From Hydractinia symbiolongicarpus (taxonomy: Eukaryota; Cnidaria; Hydrozoa; Anthoathecata; Hydractiniidae), in assembly GCF_029227915.1 (NCBI RefSeq), contig NC_079879.1, positions 33,794,501 through 33,858,500 of the forward strand: DNA of 64,000 bases, in the 5' to 3' direction. The translations under genes were made by a program, and so were the position numbers. This document shows, in pieces, positions 32,962 to 45,043 of this stretch. The notes beneath the pieces are model-generated. The model did no database searches. It was not told the DNA's origin and worked only from the letters and a program-made list of their open reading frames with translations. Each line of letters begins with the position of its first letter. Position 1 is the stretch's first letter.

Positions 32962-33576
32962 ATGTTTCTTGCTATGCTTTTGTTTTGTTTTGAATTTATG
33001 AGCGAACATACGGATATGTCTGTAGTCAATTGCAAGTACTATAATTCTAATGAATTCTCTTTTGAGAATTCACATTCCACAAATACTTCTTTTTTTCACT
33101 TGAATATTGGTTCTTTATCGTTACATTTTGGTGAACTTAAGCAATGTCTTGACGAATTGGATCACAAGTTTGATGTCATTGGTATAACTGAAACAAAATT
33201 TCATCAAGATGTACCATCATCAAACTATTTTCTTAACAATTACTCTTTAGAGCATACTCCCTGTGAAGGTAGGAAAGGTGGTGCCCTACTATATGTATCT
33301 AAGAATATCAAATATTCTAGTTGGCCCGATTTAGATGCTCTTACATATAGAGCAAAAGAACTTGAATCAAAATTTATTGAATTCCAACATAAAAATAAAC
33401 TGGTTGTTGTTGGATGTATATATAGACATCCTTGTATGTCTCTTACTGATTTTAACTCCTTACACCCCTTCTGGAAAAAGATGTCACTTGAAAATAAAAC
33501 ATTAATCCTTTTAGGTGATTTCAATGCTAACCTTTTAAAAGTTACTTCTATTCCAAGTATTACTAACTTTTTTTGA
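32962..33576 (+). CDS. LINE apurinic/apyrimidinic-type endonuclease domain
   Basis: A 204-codon frame of the exonuclease-endonuclease-phosphatase fold used by LINEs to nick target DNA. Motifs in order are FFHLNIGSLSLHFGEL, FDVIGITETKF (catalytic Glu), GGALLYVSKNI, VVVGCIYRHP and LILLGDFNANL (Asp and Asn of the active site). It ends where the SDH-type final motif would lie further on, and the downstream sequence is frameshifted. The ATG is plausible but unproven. The antisense frame at 33240-33524 is a shadow. Confidence 0.85.
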   Translation: MFLAMLLFCFEFMSEHTDMSVVNCKYYNSNEFSFENSHSTNTSFFHLNIGSLSLHFGELKQCLDELDHKFDVIGITETKFHQDVPSSNYFLNNYSLEHTPCEGRKGGALLYVSKNIKYSSWPDLDALTYRAKELESKFIEFQHKNKLVVVGCIYRHPCMSLTDFNSLHPFWKKMSLENKTLILLGDFNANLLKVTSIPSITNFF

Positions 33577-33599
33577 CATTATTTCCTCTTTTTCCTTAT

Positions 33600-34405
33600 T
33601 ACCTTATTACCTCATATCAGTCTTCCAACTCGTATTACATCGTTCTTCCAAACTATAATTGACAACATTTTCTGTTCATCATCAGAAACCAGTACTATAT
33701 CTGGTAATATCACTTTGCGCAATTTCTTGTACTAAATCAGAGTGACAGACTTGTAAATAATCCTACTCCTATTTGCAGCCGTGATTGGAGGAACTTTAAT
33801 GAATGTGCTTTTCATGATGATCTTGATAAGGTTAATTGGGATGATGTGTTGAAAATACCTTGTCAAAATGTTAATGCCACATTTGATAATTTTTTCAAAG
33901 CAATTAAAGAACTACTAGATCTCCATGCGCCATTTAAACAATCCCCAAGTAAAAAGTACAGCGAAAAGTTCAATTCTCCATGGATGACCTGTGGTATCAT
34001 CCGCTCAATCGAGGTTAGAAATCGTCTATATAGATCTTTTTGCATTGTAGAAATCCTATTCAGAAAGCTATTCATAAAGAAAAATATAATATCGTAATAG
34101 GATTGTTTCTCTTTGCCAGCAAAGTAAGTGTAATTTTTATAGGAATCTTTAATAATAATCTCAATAATTTATCCAATGTATGGAAAGGTGTAAGGTCCAT
34201 TATCTCACTAAAACAAAGTAATAACTTTGTTCCCACCTCCCTGAACATCAATGGTTTTGTTTCTTCTAATCCTGGTCAAATTTCAAATGAATTCAATAAT
34301 TTTTTCTCTTCTATTGCTGATAAAATCCGTTCTATAATACCCTTGCCAGCAAACATTTTTCTAGCTTTCTTAGGAAAACCCCATTCGCAGTTCAATTTTC
34401 CTTAA
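33600..34405 (+). pseudogene. Degraded LINE linker between endonuclease and RT
   Basis: Short frames at 33846-34097 and 34040-34405 correspond to the region after the endonuclease. They include LDLHAPFKQSPSKK then SPWMTCGIIRSIEVRNRLYR and, later, VWKGVRSIISLKQ, TSLNINGF and ISNEFNNFFSSIADKI, all typical of the linker before the RT of CR1/L2-like elements. Frames are broken several times and no RT follows. Confidence 0.7.
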
Positions 34406-36640
34406 TCATGTTTCCCCACAACAAGTCTCTAGTTGTCAGAAAACTCATCATAACTCACGCTCTACTCATTCTCAAGAAATAAAAAAAAGCGTTTTAGATC
34501 AAACATTCCTCTCCACGCTAACCGTGCTTTCCACCCCACATCCTTTATAGTTTTGTAAAAGAGATTTAAAAAAATACTCTCTTAAAAATTTAACACTGTG
34601 AAAAAGAGCTTATTTTCTTACAAAAATCTTATACTTCTGCATAATAATTTATCACTATGGTAACGACTATTTGTTAACAATTTTTTTTCACATCTTCTGT
34701 TTATGCTGCACCTGTTCACTCACCTTCGCAATTATAAACAGTTGAGTATGGATAAAACAAAAACAAACTCTAGAAACAAAAATCTTTTTGACTAGTGCTA
34801 GCTTGACGATCGGCAGTAAAAACCTTTTGCTTTAATCTTCTTTTAGCTGGTGATTCAAGTATTTTTTTTTTGATTTTTTTTGATTTTTTTTTTTTGATGA
34901 TATAAAAGCTTTATGACGATAGAACATTTTTATTCGCTGTTAACTTATAAACTAGTTTTGCAATATTTTTCACAGTAAATTATATGTAACTTCGGAAGAC
35001 AAAAAAGAAAAAGAAAATATCCTTATGGGAAATAGGAGAAAAACTTCAAAAGAATCTTTTAACTACATACGAAAATCATTTTCCTCTTTGAGTTGGCTAT
35101 CATTTATAACCTTGAACATAATTGAGTAGTAAAAATTGATACCCAAGATGAATACGTGTGAACAAATATTTGATCTTTATCACATAACAAAAAAGTAATT
35201 TATGAAAAAAAAAAATTTGGGGGGATAATAAGCTGTCTTAAATACATTTTTTTGAAAATATTTTTGCACCATTTTAAAGCCCAGATCTTTTTCTATCTAA
35301 TCACTGAAAAAAAAATTTTTTAAAACCCATTTTTTCGTATACTCACACCTTAAGTCCCATATTTTGTAGTAAATATAATTGGCTCCTCCAATAAGTTGGG
35401 AAATGAGATAAATTTTAATTGGGAAATAGCTGCGGCTACTGAGAACGCTGGATTACGCCCTGGGAATTTTTGGTTTTAGGAGAAGTTCTTGGTAAAAATT
35501 TTTTTTAAATTACCTGGTTGTAGTTGGTAGTTAAACGTACTAATATCATAGTAATCAAGTAACTAATTTTAAAATTGTTCTCAAATTGCCTTACTTTGAG
35601 ACGGAAGCTAATTTCAGGTTTAAACGGAGATGTAGTGCTTATGTCTGCAATGTCTCTGTTTGTAGTATAGAGGTCTAGTTCTCTCAATCAAGGAGTTGAT
35701 ATGGTTGATCAAAGGAGAGGCCTCTCCAATTATTAGAAAAAAGGATAGAATAAAGTTGAGGCTTTTTGTCTGATAAACACTTGCCTGGGTCATCTGTTAC
35801 ATTATGTTATTTGATGAGTTTTAATTAACCTGCCAGTGTTGTCAATTTCTGTCAAACAAAGGAATACACCCAGGATGGGTATGCCATTGTTGTCGGCTGC
35901 ATGTATGCGCATTTTAACTGGAATGAGCTATCATTTTACAATGAATTTCTCTGCAAACATGCATGTTTTGTTTTAGCTTTATTTTACATGAATCCTCTTT
36001 TTCAAAAGCATGTATATTATGTTTGATAAACATTGTTTAAAACAGTGTTTAAATTTTTCATCTTTTTGTAAAATGTTATAAGTGTTTTTCACAGTTAGAA
36101 CTTAGCGAATAAGCTTGACAAAATTTTGGGCCTGTTTAATCCATCATAGCTGAAAGCAAAAGTTTCTTTAGTAATTTGAATAAACGTCTTCTGCAGCTTG
36201 AAATTGTAGTGTTTTTAGCAAAAAAAATATTGATTGATTAAAGTAACCAATGTTAGTAGCTGCTTTACCGAAAACAACAATTCCTTTCCTCGTCTTAACA
36301 GTTCTAAATCAACCCATATCATGCTATTTCTCAAATGTGACTTAATTTATGCAACATAATCCAGTCTAAAAATCTTTAAATACAAATATATTGAATGCAA
36401 AAATTGCTTTTTAAAAAAAAAAATAAAACAATCTCTTAATTATATAAATATTATATAAATATTCTCAATTGCAAACTGCTTAAATCATGCGCTCTATATT
36501 TTATAAGCAGGAATATAAATTGTGTACACACCTTTTCTCGCAAGTTTAACTAGTTTTTATCGTCCTATGTAATTTTTTCTGTCACACCACCATATACGCC
36601 ATGTTTGTTTACAGTCAGTTTATATTATCAGATTTGTTTA
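34406..36640. other. AT-rich stretch, no supported gene
   Basis: T-rich runs near 34860-34895 and small chance ORFs only. Nothing is recognisable. Confidence 0.4.
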
Positions 36641-36762
36641 ATATCTAAAGGCTGAAATACACTATCATTTTTCAATGATACATTCCAATGACATCAAAAA
36701 TGACAAATTTTGGCGCAAATGCACTATTATTAAAAACATAAAACTTGAGCATGTTTTTCTTA

Positions 36763-37250
36763 TGGACTCTGAAGAAGAAATAGCAACTGCTGTTGCTGTG
36801 TATATATTATTAAAAAAGAGAGTCAAACGTAGGAAAAGAAAGCAAAGAAATGTATGGGTGAAGCCGTGGTTAAATAGTCGAAATGAACTTGGCACAATAC
36901 TCTCATGTATGAACTGCGCGTGGAGGAAATTGAAGAGTATACGCGATTTTTAAGAATGCCGCCGAATATTTTTGATGAGCTCCTTAATCTCATAGAAGTT
37001 GACATTGAGAAAAAAAAACAATGCATTCACGAGACCCAATTTCTGCTAAAGTGAAACTAGCGGCAACTTTGAAGTTTTTATCATGTGGGATACCTTTGAA
37101 TACCTTGTGACTTCTTCCCTTCTCGTTTCTGTCCCGTATCCCACAAACTGGGATGGTTTCTCCAAATCTCAATAAAATTTTCAGTCGCTTCTTTCGTCTT
37201 CATTCTCGGGTGAATTATCTTGTTCAAATCTTTGTTTTCAACTATGTTTA
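36763..37250 (+). pseudogene. HARBI1-like transposase N-terminal remnant
   Basis: Across two or three frames one reads KRRKRKQRNVWVKPW, LMYELRVEEIEEYTRF, RMPPNIFDELLNLIE, then DPISAKVKLAATLKFLSCG and a degraded SRIPQ segment. This order is the N-terminal part of HARBI1/PIF nucleases. The DDE catalytic region is absent. The terminal repeats and TAA duplication agree with the family call. Confidence 0.75.
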
Positions 37251-37333
37251 CGCCTTAAACCTATATCACGTGCAACAAACATTTGTGTGAGAACAATGGA
37301 TTCGATTTAAAACAATAGAAAAAAATGTCATTG

Positions 37334-37371
37334 AAAAATTAAAAGTTGAACATGTTCAACTTTTAATTTTT
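37334..37371. repeat. 38-bp perfect palindrome
   Basis: AAAAATTAAAAGTTGAACA is followed immediately by its exact reverse complement, with no loop. Just outside, AGAAAAAAATGTCATT (left) and its inverted copy (right, near 37402-37417) form a second, wider inverted repeat. Such a structure could be a small nested insertion or the result of fold-back repair. Confidence 0.9.
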
Positions 37372-37489
37372 AAGGATCATTGGAAATGAGAGTGTAAAAA
37401 ATGACATTTTTTTCTGTATACACTGTCTCTTTTCAATGATAATTGGAAAATGATCATTGAAAAATGATAGTGTATTTCAGCCTTAACTA

Positions 37490-38005
37490 TGTTCTTTTTT
37501 GTGTGGTTTATAAATGTTCAGTTACCCTTTTTCGTCTATTATATACCTTATTATTATGTTGTTCTTAGGTATGATCATTAACAGTCTTAATGTGGCAATT
37601 AAATTTAGAATATATATATTTAGTTCAGGCTGTTAAAATACTTCCTCTCAACCTATCTAAGGTGTTGTTCAACAATCCATTTTGTTTCAGTAAATAAACT
37701 CAAATTTAATATTTTCCATCAAAAGACATTCAGAGCAATTTTGATAAGTTGGTAGGTTTATTTGTTGTTTTTTGACAGGCTTGTCCTTTTTATTTTTTTA
37801 CCTTCATCATATACTCTTTAATGCTTGGATTTTGTTGGTACTTATGTCAATTTTAATGTGCAAAAACGGAAGATATGTTATAAGTCATTCATGTCACTAT
37901 TATTGCCACTATCCTAACATCACCACCAGAAGAAAATGTGTGGTTCGTGCTAATTCTTCATCTATGGATTGTTGTTTTGGTATAAACAAATGCACAGAAC
38001 ACCTA
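37490..38005. other. No supported gene
   Basis: AT-rich sequence. The plus-strand frame 37772-38014 is hydrophobic and Cys/His-containing but lacks any recognised domain. Confidence 0.35.
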
Positions 38006-38008
38006 ACT

Positions 38009-38695
38009 TCATGATACAAGAGCTTTTTTTTGTAACAGAAAATAAAAATAAAATGCCAAAATATTAAGTGCAATTTTATATTGGTAATGGTTTCTTAACA
38101 ATTTTAAAAGTTCTGATAACATCATGTGAAAAATGCTGACATCAGCAGAAAAAAGTTTTCGGTTTTCCTCAAGAGCATTATCAGATGCTTCAGTGGTCTC
38201 TAACAAATTTCTCTTTTTTTTTGTTGTTTTTGAACAGAGACATGTATGGCTCACCTGACTCCTTGTAGGCTAGTAAAACTATGTTTTGATATAAATATAT
38301 ATATATTGTGCCAGCAGTTCTTTCGTCACTGAGATTCTTTAAAGCCTTAAAGTGATTTTTAACCTTCACAGAATAAACTGCCTGTATTTCCATCAGTTGA
38401 CAACAAATTCCAATTGTATTTCAGTTATTTCATTTTTATATTTCATTTGCTCAAAGTTTGATTGAGGCAGGTGATCTGAATTCATGGACTCACGGACCAT
38501 TTTCTGTTTGTTTGCATATAATCTTATTGTGCTTTTTTTGCGTTGGGATACCCGAAAGTCAACACTTTGTCCTTTTTTTATCAGTTTCAACTGCAACTGT
38601 TGGTTTTTGTTCATAGAACTATAAAAGTCGCTTCTCACCACTTCATCTCTCTTGCATTTATCATTTACCAATAACTGGAACTCAGTGGATAACAC
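38009..38695 (-). CDS. Cluster of minus-strand open blocks, unrecognised
   Basis: Three overlapping frames (38695-38393, 38393-38190, 38254-38009) cover about 690 bp. The first is Lys/Gln/Asn-rich (RSDFYSSMNKNQQLQLKLIKKG). The second and third join around an A9 run at about 38219, where a one-base shift or a tiny intron would link them. Composition is more protein-like than in the flanks, and the cluster lies about 600 bp upstream of the divergent aminopeptidase gene. It may be a host gene's 3' exons or a decayed element. I cannot name it. Confidence 0.35.
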
Positions 38696-39298
38696 ATTAG
38701 TTCTGTGTAGACAGTTGCAGCATCCTTCTGTTTGTTGGGGTAAACTATGATATGTTAGTAAGTTTAATGTTTACATAAGGTTGCAACCATGATTCGGAGA
38801 GTAGATTTATTTTTAATGGGGCAGAGAATTAGTTGCACTGTGGTTAAGCAACAAGTCAACTTCACCAATGGCTGTGTTCGTAGTATTCTTTTTAGCTTAG
38901 GAAGTAATAAAAGTGTTTGTAAAAGTATGGTACTTGAAATTGTTGTCAGGATGAAGTATTCTATGCTATCTGTATAAGTTCTCCAGCTTTAGTTTGATGG
39001 CTGAGATACATTAATTGTTGATTGCCTTAGCATTATTCCAGACTTTAAAAAGTGTGGTTTTGCACTATTAGCTAACTTTTTGGCTGCAAACCATGTCTAA
39101 TTGATAAATGTGCTCCTTGGTCACCTGGACAACAGGTGATGGAGTTTGTTCAGGTCAGCTTATTACCATTTAACTGTTAACCTCTATCTAACAGCCAATC
39201 CACAAACTGAGGAGTTGGTATATAAAGAGTTAACTCTACCACAAGTATTCAATAATGGATTTAATATTGTTTGTATTCCAGATTTTTTGTTCTTAGGT
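38696..39298. other. Upstream region of the aminopeptidase gene
   Basis: No clear TATA box or initiator stands out from the AT-rich background. The sequence just before the ATG at 39299 reads TTTTTTGTTCTTAG|GT, a good acceptor 2 nt ahead of the start codon. The transcript start is therefore farther upstream, or the leader is added by trans-splicing. Confidence 0.5.
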
Positions 39299-42200
39299 AT
39301 GGCTCGTCTAAGTTACACAATCGAGTATGCAGAAGCGATTACGGATGCTTACGACTCTGTAGTAGTTGTTGGAGAAAATTTGAAACAGGAGCATTATGCT
39401 GCATTTACTAAACCATATTTGCAAGCAATAAAAGCATTGTCAGCAGTAAATACATTTAACTCTAAAGCTGATATTAACCGCATGTTTTTGATGGTGCTGA
39501 CTCATGAATAATTTTTTTAGAATGATCAAAGTGTGTTATCAAATGTAACAGCAACTAGTTTAGCAGAAGGTGCTGTCAAATTTATGGTAGGGGAACAGTT
39601 GTGTTTTCAAGTTAAAAGGGCTCAGTAAACTTATTAAATTTGATGAAAAATACTGCTCATTCTGAATGAGTATAGATTTGTAATTTTATTTTTGTGGTCA
39701 GGTGTGGTCTCCCACTGGCCCAGTCAATCGTGATTATGATGACGTAAGAAGATACCAAGATGCTGCATTGGCTGGAATCAAACGGTAAGTAGGGATGGGG
39801 AAACTTTACGGAATATATATACCTTGGACTCTGGTGCATTCCTGTCACTTATTTTTGGACTACATACAAAATATCTGAATAAATGAAAATACAGCTTTTT
39901 TACGGGTTACTGCATATGTCCTATTCATTCAATACTTGATCCCTTACCACATGGTTTTGTGTTTACTCTGTAAGTCTGGGTGCATGTGGTGTTTATGAAT
40001 AATGTTGGATGGTAAAAACAAAACAGCATGCAATACAGTGTACAAAACATGTTACACAAACATGAATAAAGTATAAAATAGCACTAGGAATGTAGATGTA
40101 AGTCAACTTTGAAAATTTTAGTTTTAGGTTAATTTAAGGTGCACGATTAAAGAAATGTGCCTAGTCTGTGAAGAGCTGCTACTTTACAGATATTCATTGA
40201 CTTCTCTGAAATTGATTTGCCAACTTAGGAATTTATTTAATAAATATCCAAAAAATTAAGGAGAATGACCTGACATTGATTATTATTTTTGCCCTGACTT
40301 TGAGCTTTTATATTATATGTATATATTTCATGTTACAGAGCATTGCGAGCTGGAAAAGAATCACCACTGCTGGTAGTTTATCATGCTGATCAACATTTAA
40401 CTTCGACAAAGTACAAAGATGCCCTTCTTGTGTCCTTGTTAGCTGCTTGTGAAGCTGTATACGTGGTTAGTTAAAAATATTGCTTAGTCTTTGCTTGTTA
40501 TTAATTCATCTTTCATTTCAAAGGATTTTGGCATGCTTATTATCTAGGAAATCTAAGTTAGATTTCGAGAAATGAAAAATTTCTGCTACCTACAAACAAT
40601 GTAAAAGAAGAAGTTGGAGAAGATTTTTTTTTGAATGTTACTGTCCAATCAATATGTGTTCTGCTTGTTTACACAAAGTTTGTGTAAATGCTGAGTTACA
40701 AAGCCTTACTATGTCTCTCAACTCCACAAAGCCCTACAGTAACATAGTTTTTGTTCCGTATGAAATACAAATATTCTACTGCATGTTTGCATTATATTTC
40801 CAGATGTGGCTATGTTATAGATTTTCTGTGTTCGGTTAATTTTACACACAGGAAACCCTCAAATTTTAGGTAATACTATAAATTGTAAACAATTAACTGC
40901 ATGTGATGTTTTGTTTAGCCAATTGAAGTCAGAGAAGCACAACCAGAGAAAGCAACGAAAATTAATAAATTAGGAATCAACTCGTTGGAGCTTAAAAAAA
41001 CAGAGGTAGAAAGTCAATTATGACCAAGTTCTCATGACTAAGTTCTCTGGAACGCTTTAATTTAATAAAATTTTTATATATTTTGTTTAACTTCAGGGGG
41101 ACGCGTTGGTTGAAAAAGCTGTTGGAATCGAAATTGGACGGTTTGTAATATATGTCTAGCTTTCATAATCTATGCACAAGGTTTTTTTCGAAATACCCGG
41201 CACATATTTTTATGCTTTCGTGTTTTTTTGTAGAGTGATCGCCCGAGATATTGGTGGGTCTGATCCTGAACGAATGTCTGCAGAAAGGACGGAGCAATAT
41301 GTTGCAAAAATGTTTAAAGATACTTGTATTAAGGTGAAAGGTTGAACAAGTTTAGGCATATGTAGTCTTCGTAGTTTGGACAATACACCAGATAACCTTT
41401 CTTCTAGATAAATGTAACAAAAGGCCAAGATGCTTTTGAGAAAGATTACCCACTGTTTGCTGCTGTTAACCGCTGTGCTGATCGTAAGTTAATTTTGTTA
41501 ATGCAGTTTTACAAAAAAGAGGGAAAAATTACTATTTTTGCGTAAACCATTTGTGTATTTTAGACATCGAAAGACACAGAGGTCGTATAATCTACCTAGA
41601 ATACTGTGGCGATGAAATTAAAGAGACCTATCTTTTTGTGGGAAAGGTTGTTTTTTCTTCTTCTTTTTTGTTATATGAATATACACCTTAATACCTTAAT
41701 CTGAGTAACACCACAAGTTAAAAGTTTGATAAAATTTTTGCTCACTCACGGAATTGGGAAATTATATCTTAATGCTTTGCGTACTTGTGTTTTCAAATGG
41801 AGATCTATTATCCACACATTAAGTGTTTACCTGAACCACACATATTAGGCTTACTTTCTAGGATTTTCTAACTTCTTGTTTGCTATTTAGGGTGTAACTT
41901 ACGATACCGGTGGTGCAGATGTCAAAGCCGGTGGGCATATGGCTGGTATGCATCGGTAAATATATTTTTACTTTCATTTGTTGGAGATCATGCGTACATG
42001 AATTTCCCTTTTAAAAAAAAATTGACCCTTTTTTACAAGTAACTACTGAAAAACAAAAGTGGATCTCCCCAATGACAGTGCCCCCACCCTTGAAACATTT
42101 AAAATATGGTGCTGTGTTTGGGTGCAACAATACAGCAACATAAATGTCTTTTTTTTTTTGTTCAGTGACAAATGTGGTGCGGCAACAGTAGCTGGGATAT

Positions 42201-45043
42201 TTGGGGTAAGTGATTTTTGAGTCTGCTGTCGCTTAAGTAGCATCTTTTTAACAGTTGTTAATATTATGTTCTAGATGCTAGCTCACCTGAAGCCCAAGGG
42301 TGTTAAAGTTGTTGGTCGCATGGCTATGGTGAGGAATAGTATCGGAGCAGGTTTGTCCTTTTCGTGTACTCTTATTCTATTTCCAGCAAGAAATTTTCTG
42401 GTCAAATTAGGCTTTGACGGGGAGTAAATTCATTTCATTAAGAGACGGATCACATTGGACCCGAAGTGAACTTAGACCAATCACTTTGGTCGACGTGTTT
42501 CTAAAGATTGTTTATATGATTTTTCATTACTTCAAGTAGCGTTTAACTTCGGTCAAATTTAACAAAGTTAGAACGCTACGTATTTTCATATTCCTATAAA
42601 CTGTAAAACATGATGGCATATCCCGTATAATTAAATTATTTTTAGAATATTCGATAGATTTGAAATAGTCATTCCTCTCTAGTAAACTTCAAACAAACCA
42701 TGGGAATTTTGGTAATATTTCAACGCCCGACGCACTGCCCACAAATCACATAATGAGCTTACCGTTCTTGTTACTTTTTTCTTATTAGATGCCTACGTTG
42801 CTGACGAAATTATCACTTCGGCTGCCGGTGTTCGAGTCAGGGTTGGTAACACTGATGCTGAAGGTAGAATGGCAATGACTGACCCGCTGCATCACACAAA
42901 ACAACAGGTAGTTATATTACAGTTGATGACTTTGGGCACATAGGTAATTACATAGTATGTAGAGGATTGCCTAAGAAAACTAAGTGGGACCATATACAAA
43001 AATATTCTTTTCTATAGTGGATTAGTTCTTAAAAATGATTTAAAGAAATCACACACTTAAATTTTTGTGGTTGAAGGCCTACGAAACGTAATTAGATCAC
43101 AGTTAATAACTTTGGATGTGAAGGTCATGTAACATTTATTATGAAGAACAATAAGAATGTGAGCAAGACTAGTTTTACCTTTAAGGCGTTGGAAGAAGTG
43201 AAGCCACATTTGTTTACAATTGCAACTTTGACAGGACATGCAATCATCGCCATGGGTGATGCGTACTCTGTAAGTATCACCTATGTTAGTGTGTCAGCTG
43301 TTGTTGTTGAGAGGTAAAGAAATTTGGATATAATTTAGATCGTGTTAGATAATGGACCAGCAGAAGTAGAGGGATTTGCAAGACATATTCAACAAAGTAT
43401 GTTCTATGTGTCGCATTAAAAGTTCCTCCGAACGAGTGTCAGTTCTTATCTTGTTTTGTTGTTTTTTAGTTGGCGCAAGTCTTTCTAATCCATTTGAAGT
43501 TTCAATGTTGAGACGAGAGGTTAGTGAACACACATTTTATCAAGTTGTGTTAATGGGTTAATTTGAAGCACACTAAGAATGGATTTTATTTTTGACAAAT
43601 AAAATAAGGTAATTCTCTAGACTAGACATGGTCGGCAAGAGTCATCCTCGCATGTTTAGGTTTAAAAAATATTCTTGAAATGTACGTAAAATTCTGAATG
43701 GGTAAATATTGTCCACGTTACAGAATGTAAAAATGTTAAAGGGGTAATAAGTTTTCTGTCTACCGTTTTGTAAACAATTCGCTAGTCATTTACTTTGCGA
43801 ATATAAACTTTTGCGAACAGAAAACTTTTACCTTTCACAAAATATTATGTTTGTGAGCAGAGTTAACCTTAAAAAGTTAAAGAACCTTAAAACTTATTCT
43901 TTTATTTTCAAAACCTTTTTTCTCGAATCGATGCTGTTGGATGCAAACCCCTTTAAATTTGTATTTTTTTACCTTTAAGAAGTATCAAACGCGACTGTAA
44001 TTTTCTCCACTTCTCATTTTTGTTACGCACAGGATTACAATTTCGTTGCTGGTCGAAATGAATACGAGGATGTCATACAGTGTAACAACAAACCATCATC
44101 TGGCACCCCACGTGGCCACCAATTCCCTGCAGCTTTTATGATTCGCTCTTCTGGACTCGATAAGGTAAATATAGAACGGTTTTTAAACAAAATTTACTTG
44201 GCTTACTTTAGTTGCAAAACCTTATTTAAACAGTAAATTAACTAATTACAAATTTTGTGCGAATCACCGTGATAATTTTTTGCCCTCGTGTTTTTTGGTA
44301 ACGTTCTAAGGGGCTGTTTATATAGAGGCAGGCTGGCTACGTAAACTGGCTGGCTTTTAACTTGTGTTTATATATATAAAAAAACTACTTCATTTAGGCG
44401 GGCTGGCTCTGAACAATGAAAACATTAAGAACAAAAGAAATACTTTTCAAAACAAAAGATTTTAATTAGTTGAGCATCATAAACCATCTCGCCTAGGCGG
44501 GCTAGTACGCTTTGTTACTGTTTATATGAGAGAATGTTCATCCCGCCTACCAGGATCCCGCCTCTGAGAAATAGATCTCGCTTACCGAGCCAGCCTGTTT
44601 GACCATATAAACGGATGAGCAAAAATATGAGGAAAACGAGGAACAAGCGAGATCTCGGTAAACGGGCAAGCCCGCTTGATTTAATTTTCGTGAAACAGCT
44701 AAAATGGCTCTGGAGTTACTAAATGACGAATAAAATTTTGATAATTGCTTTAAAAAGTAGCTAGAGGACTTGTTTTATTAATAAAAACAAAAAAACATTC
44801 AAATCACAAAAATAAGTTTCTTTCCTTAAGAAAAGTTTCAGAGGGTTAAACCTTCGCGTTTCTTCCATAAATTTAATCATCGTAAATTTAACACTATCTT
44901 TAAATTTTTGTTAGCATGGCATTGATTCTGACCGTCCATTGAAGTATTCTCACGTGGATATTGCAGGATCATCAGGACCTTACCCTGGCATGCCGACTGC
45001 AGCACCTTTGATTGCGTTCGGAAGATTAATGAAGGCTTTTTAA
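39299..45043 (+). CDS. M17 leucyl-aminopeptidase-like metallopeptidase, 18 exons
   Basis: Exons: 39299-39445, 39521-39586, 39702-39784, 40339-40465, 40919-41005, 41097-41140, 41234-41333, 41408-41483, 41564-41646, 41891-41955, 42166-42205, 42275-42350, 42789-42907, 43186-43269, 43339-43396, 43470-43519, 44033-44164, 44915-45043. All introns are GT-AG and the phases agree, giving 521 codons, the usual M17 length. The catalytic domain has GKGVTYDTGG (Lys271, Asp276), Lys283, Asp294 and NTDAEGR (Asp354, Glu356, Arg358), matching the bovine LAP metal ligands and catalytic Lys/Arg with the same spacings. Wording such as KPSSGTPRGHQFPAAFM is closest to C. elegans W07G4.4 (lap-2), from memory. It should be a two-metal cytosolic exopeptidase removing N-terminal residues. 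Start: first ATG after an acceptor-like AG. Confidence 0.95.
44308..44620. mobile_element. MITE-like insert in the last intron of the aminopeptidase gene
   Basis: GGGGCTGTTTATATAG, then CAGGCTGGCT at the left, is echoed by the reverse complement of the right side (CCGTTTATATGGTC, then CAGGCTGGCTCGGTAA). Several GGCGGGCT modules lie between. TAA precedes the left end, but a matching right TAA is not clear. It is more G+C-rich than the intron around it. Probably an old PIF/Harbinger-like MITE. Confidence 0.5.

Larger units (their letters stand above)
31828..34405 (+). mobile_element. 5' half of a non-LTR retrotransposon
   Basis: The layout is a repeat-rich leader (31828-32950), an apurinic-type endonuclease ORF (32962-33576), then degraded coding sequence (33600-34405) that stops before any reverse transcriptase motif. 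LINEs are normally lost from the 5' end, so a copy retaining only the 5' half is odd. It suggests 3' deletion, recombination, or a later insertion or rearrangement near 34405. Confidence 0.75.
36646..37486. mobile_element. PIF/Harbinger transposon, internally decayed
   Basis: The termini AGGCTGAAATACACTATC and the inverted copy at 37483 match for about 31 bp. TAA lies outside each (36646-36648, 37484-37486). At 835 bp it is far shorter than an autonomous Harbinger (several kb) yet keeps a transposase piece. A 38-bp perfect palindrome sits near its right end. Confidence 0.82.
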
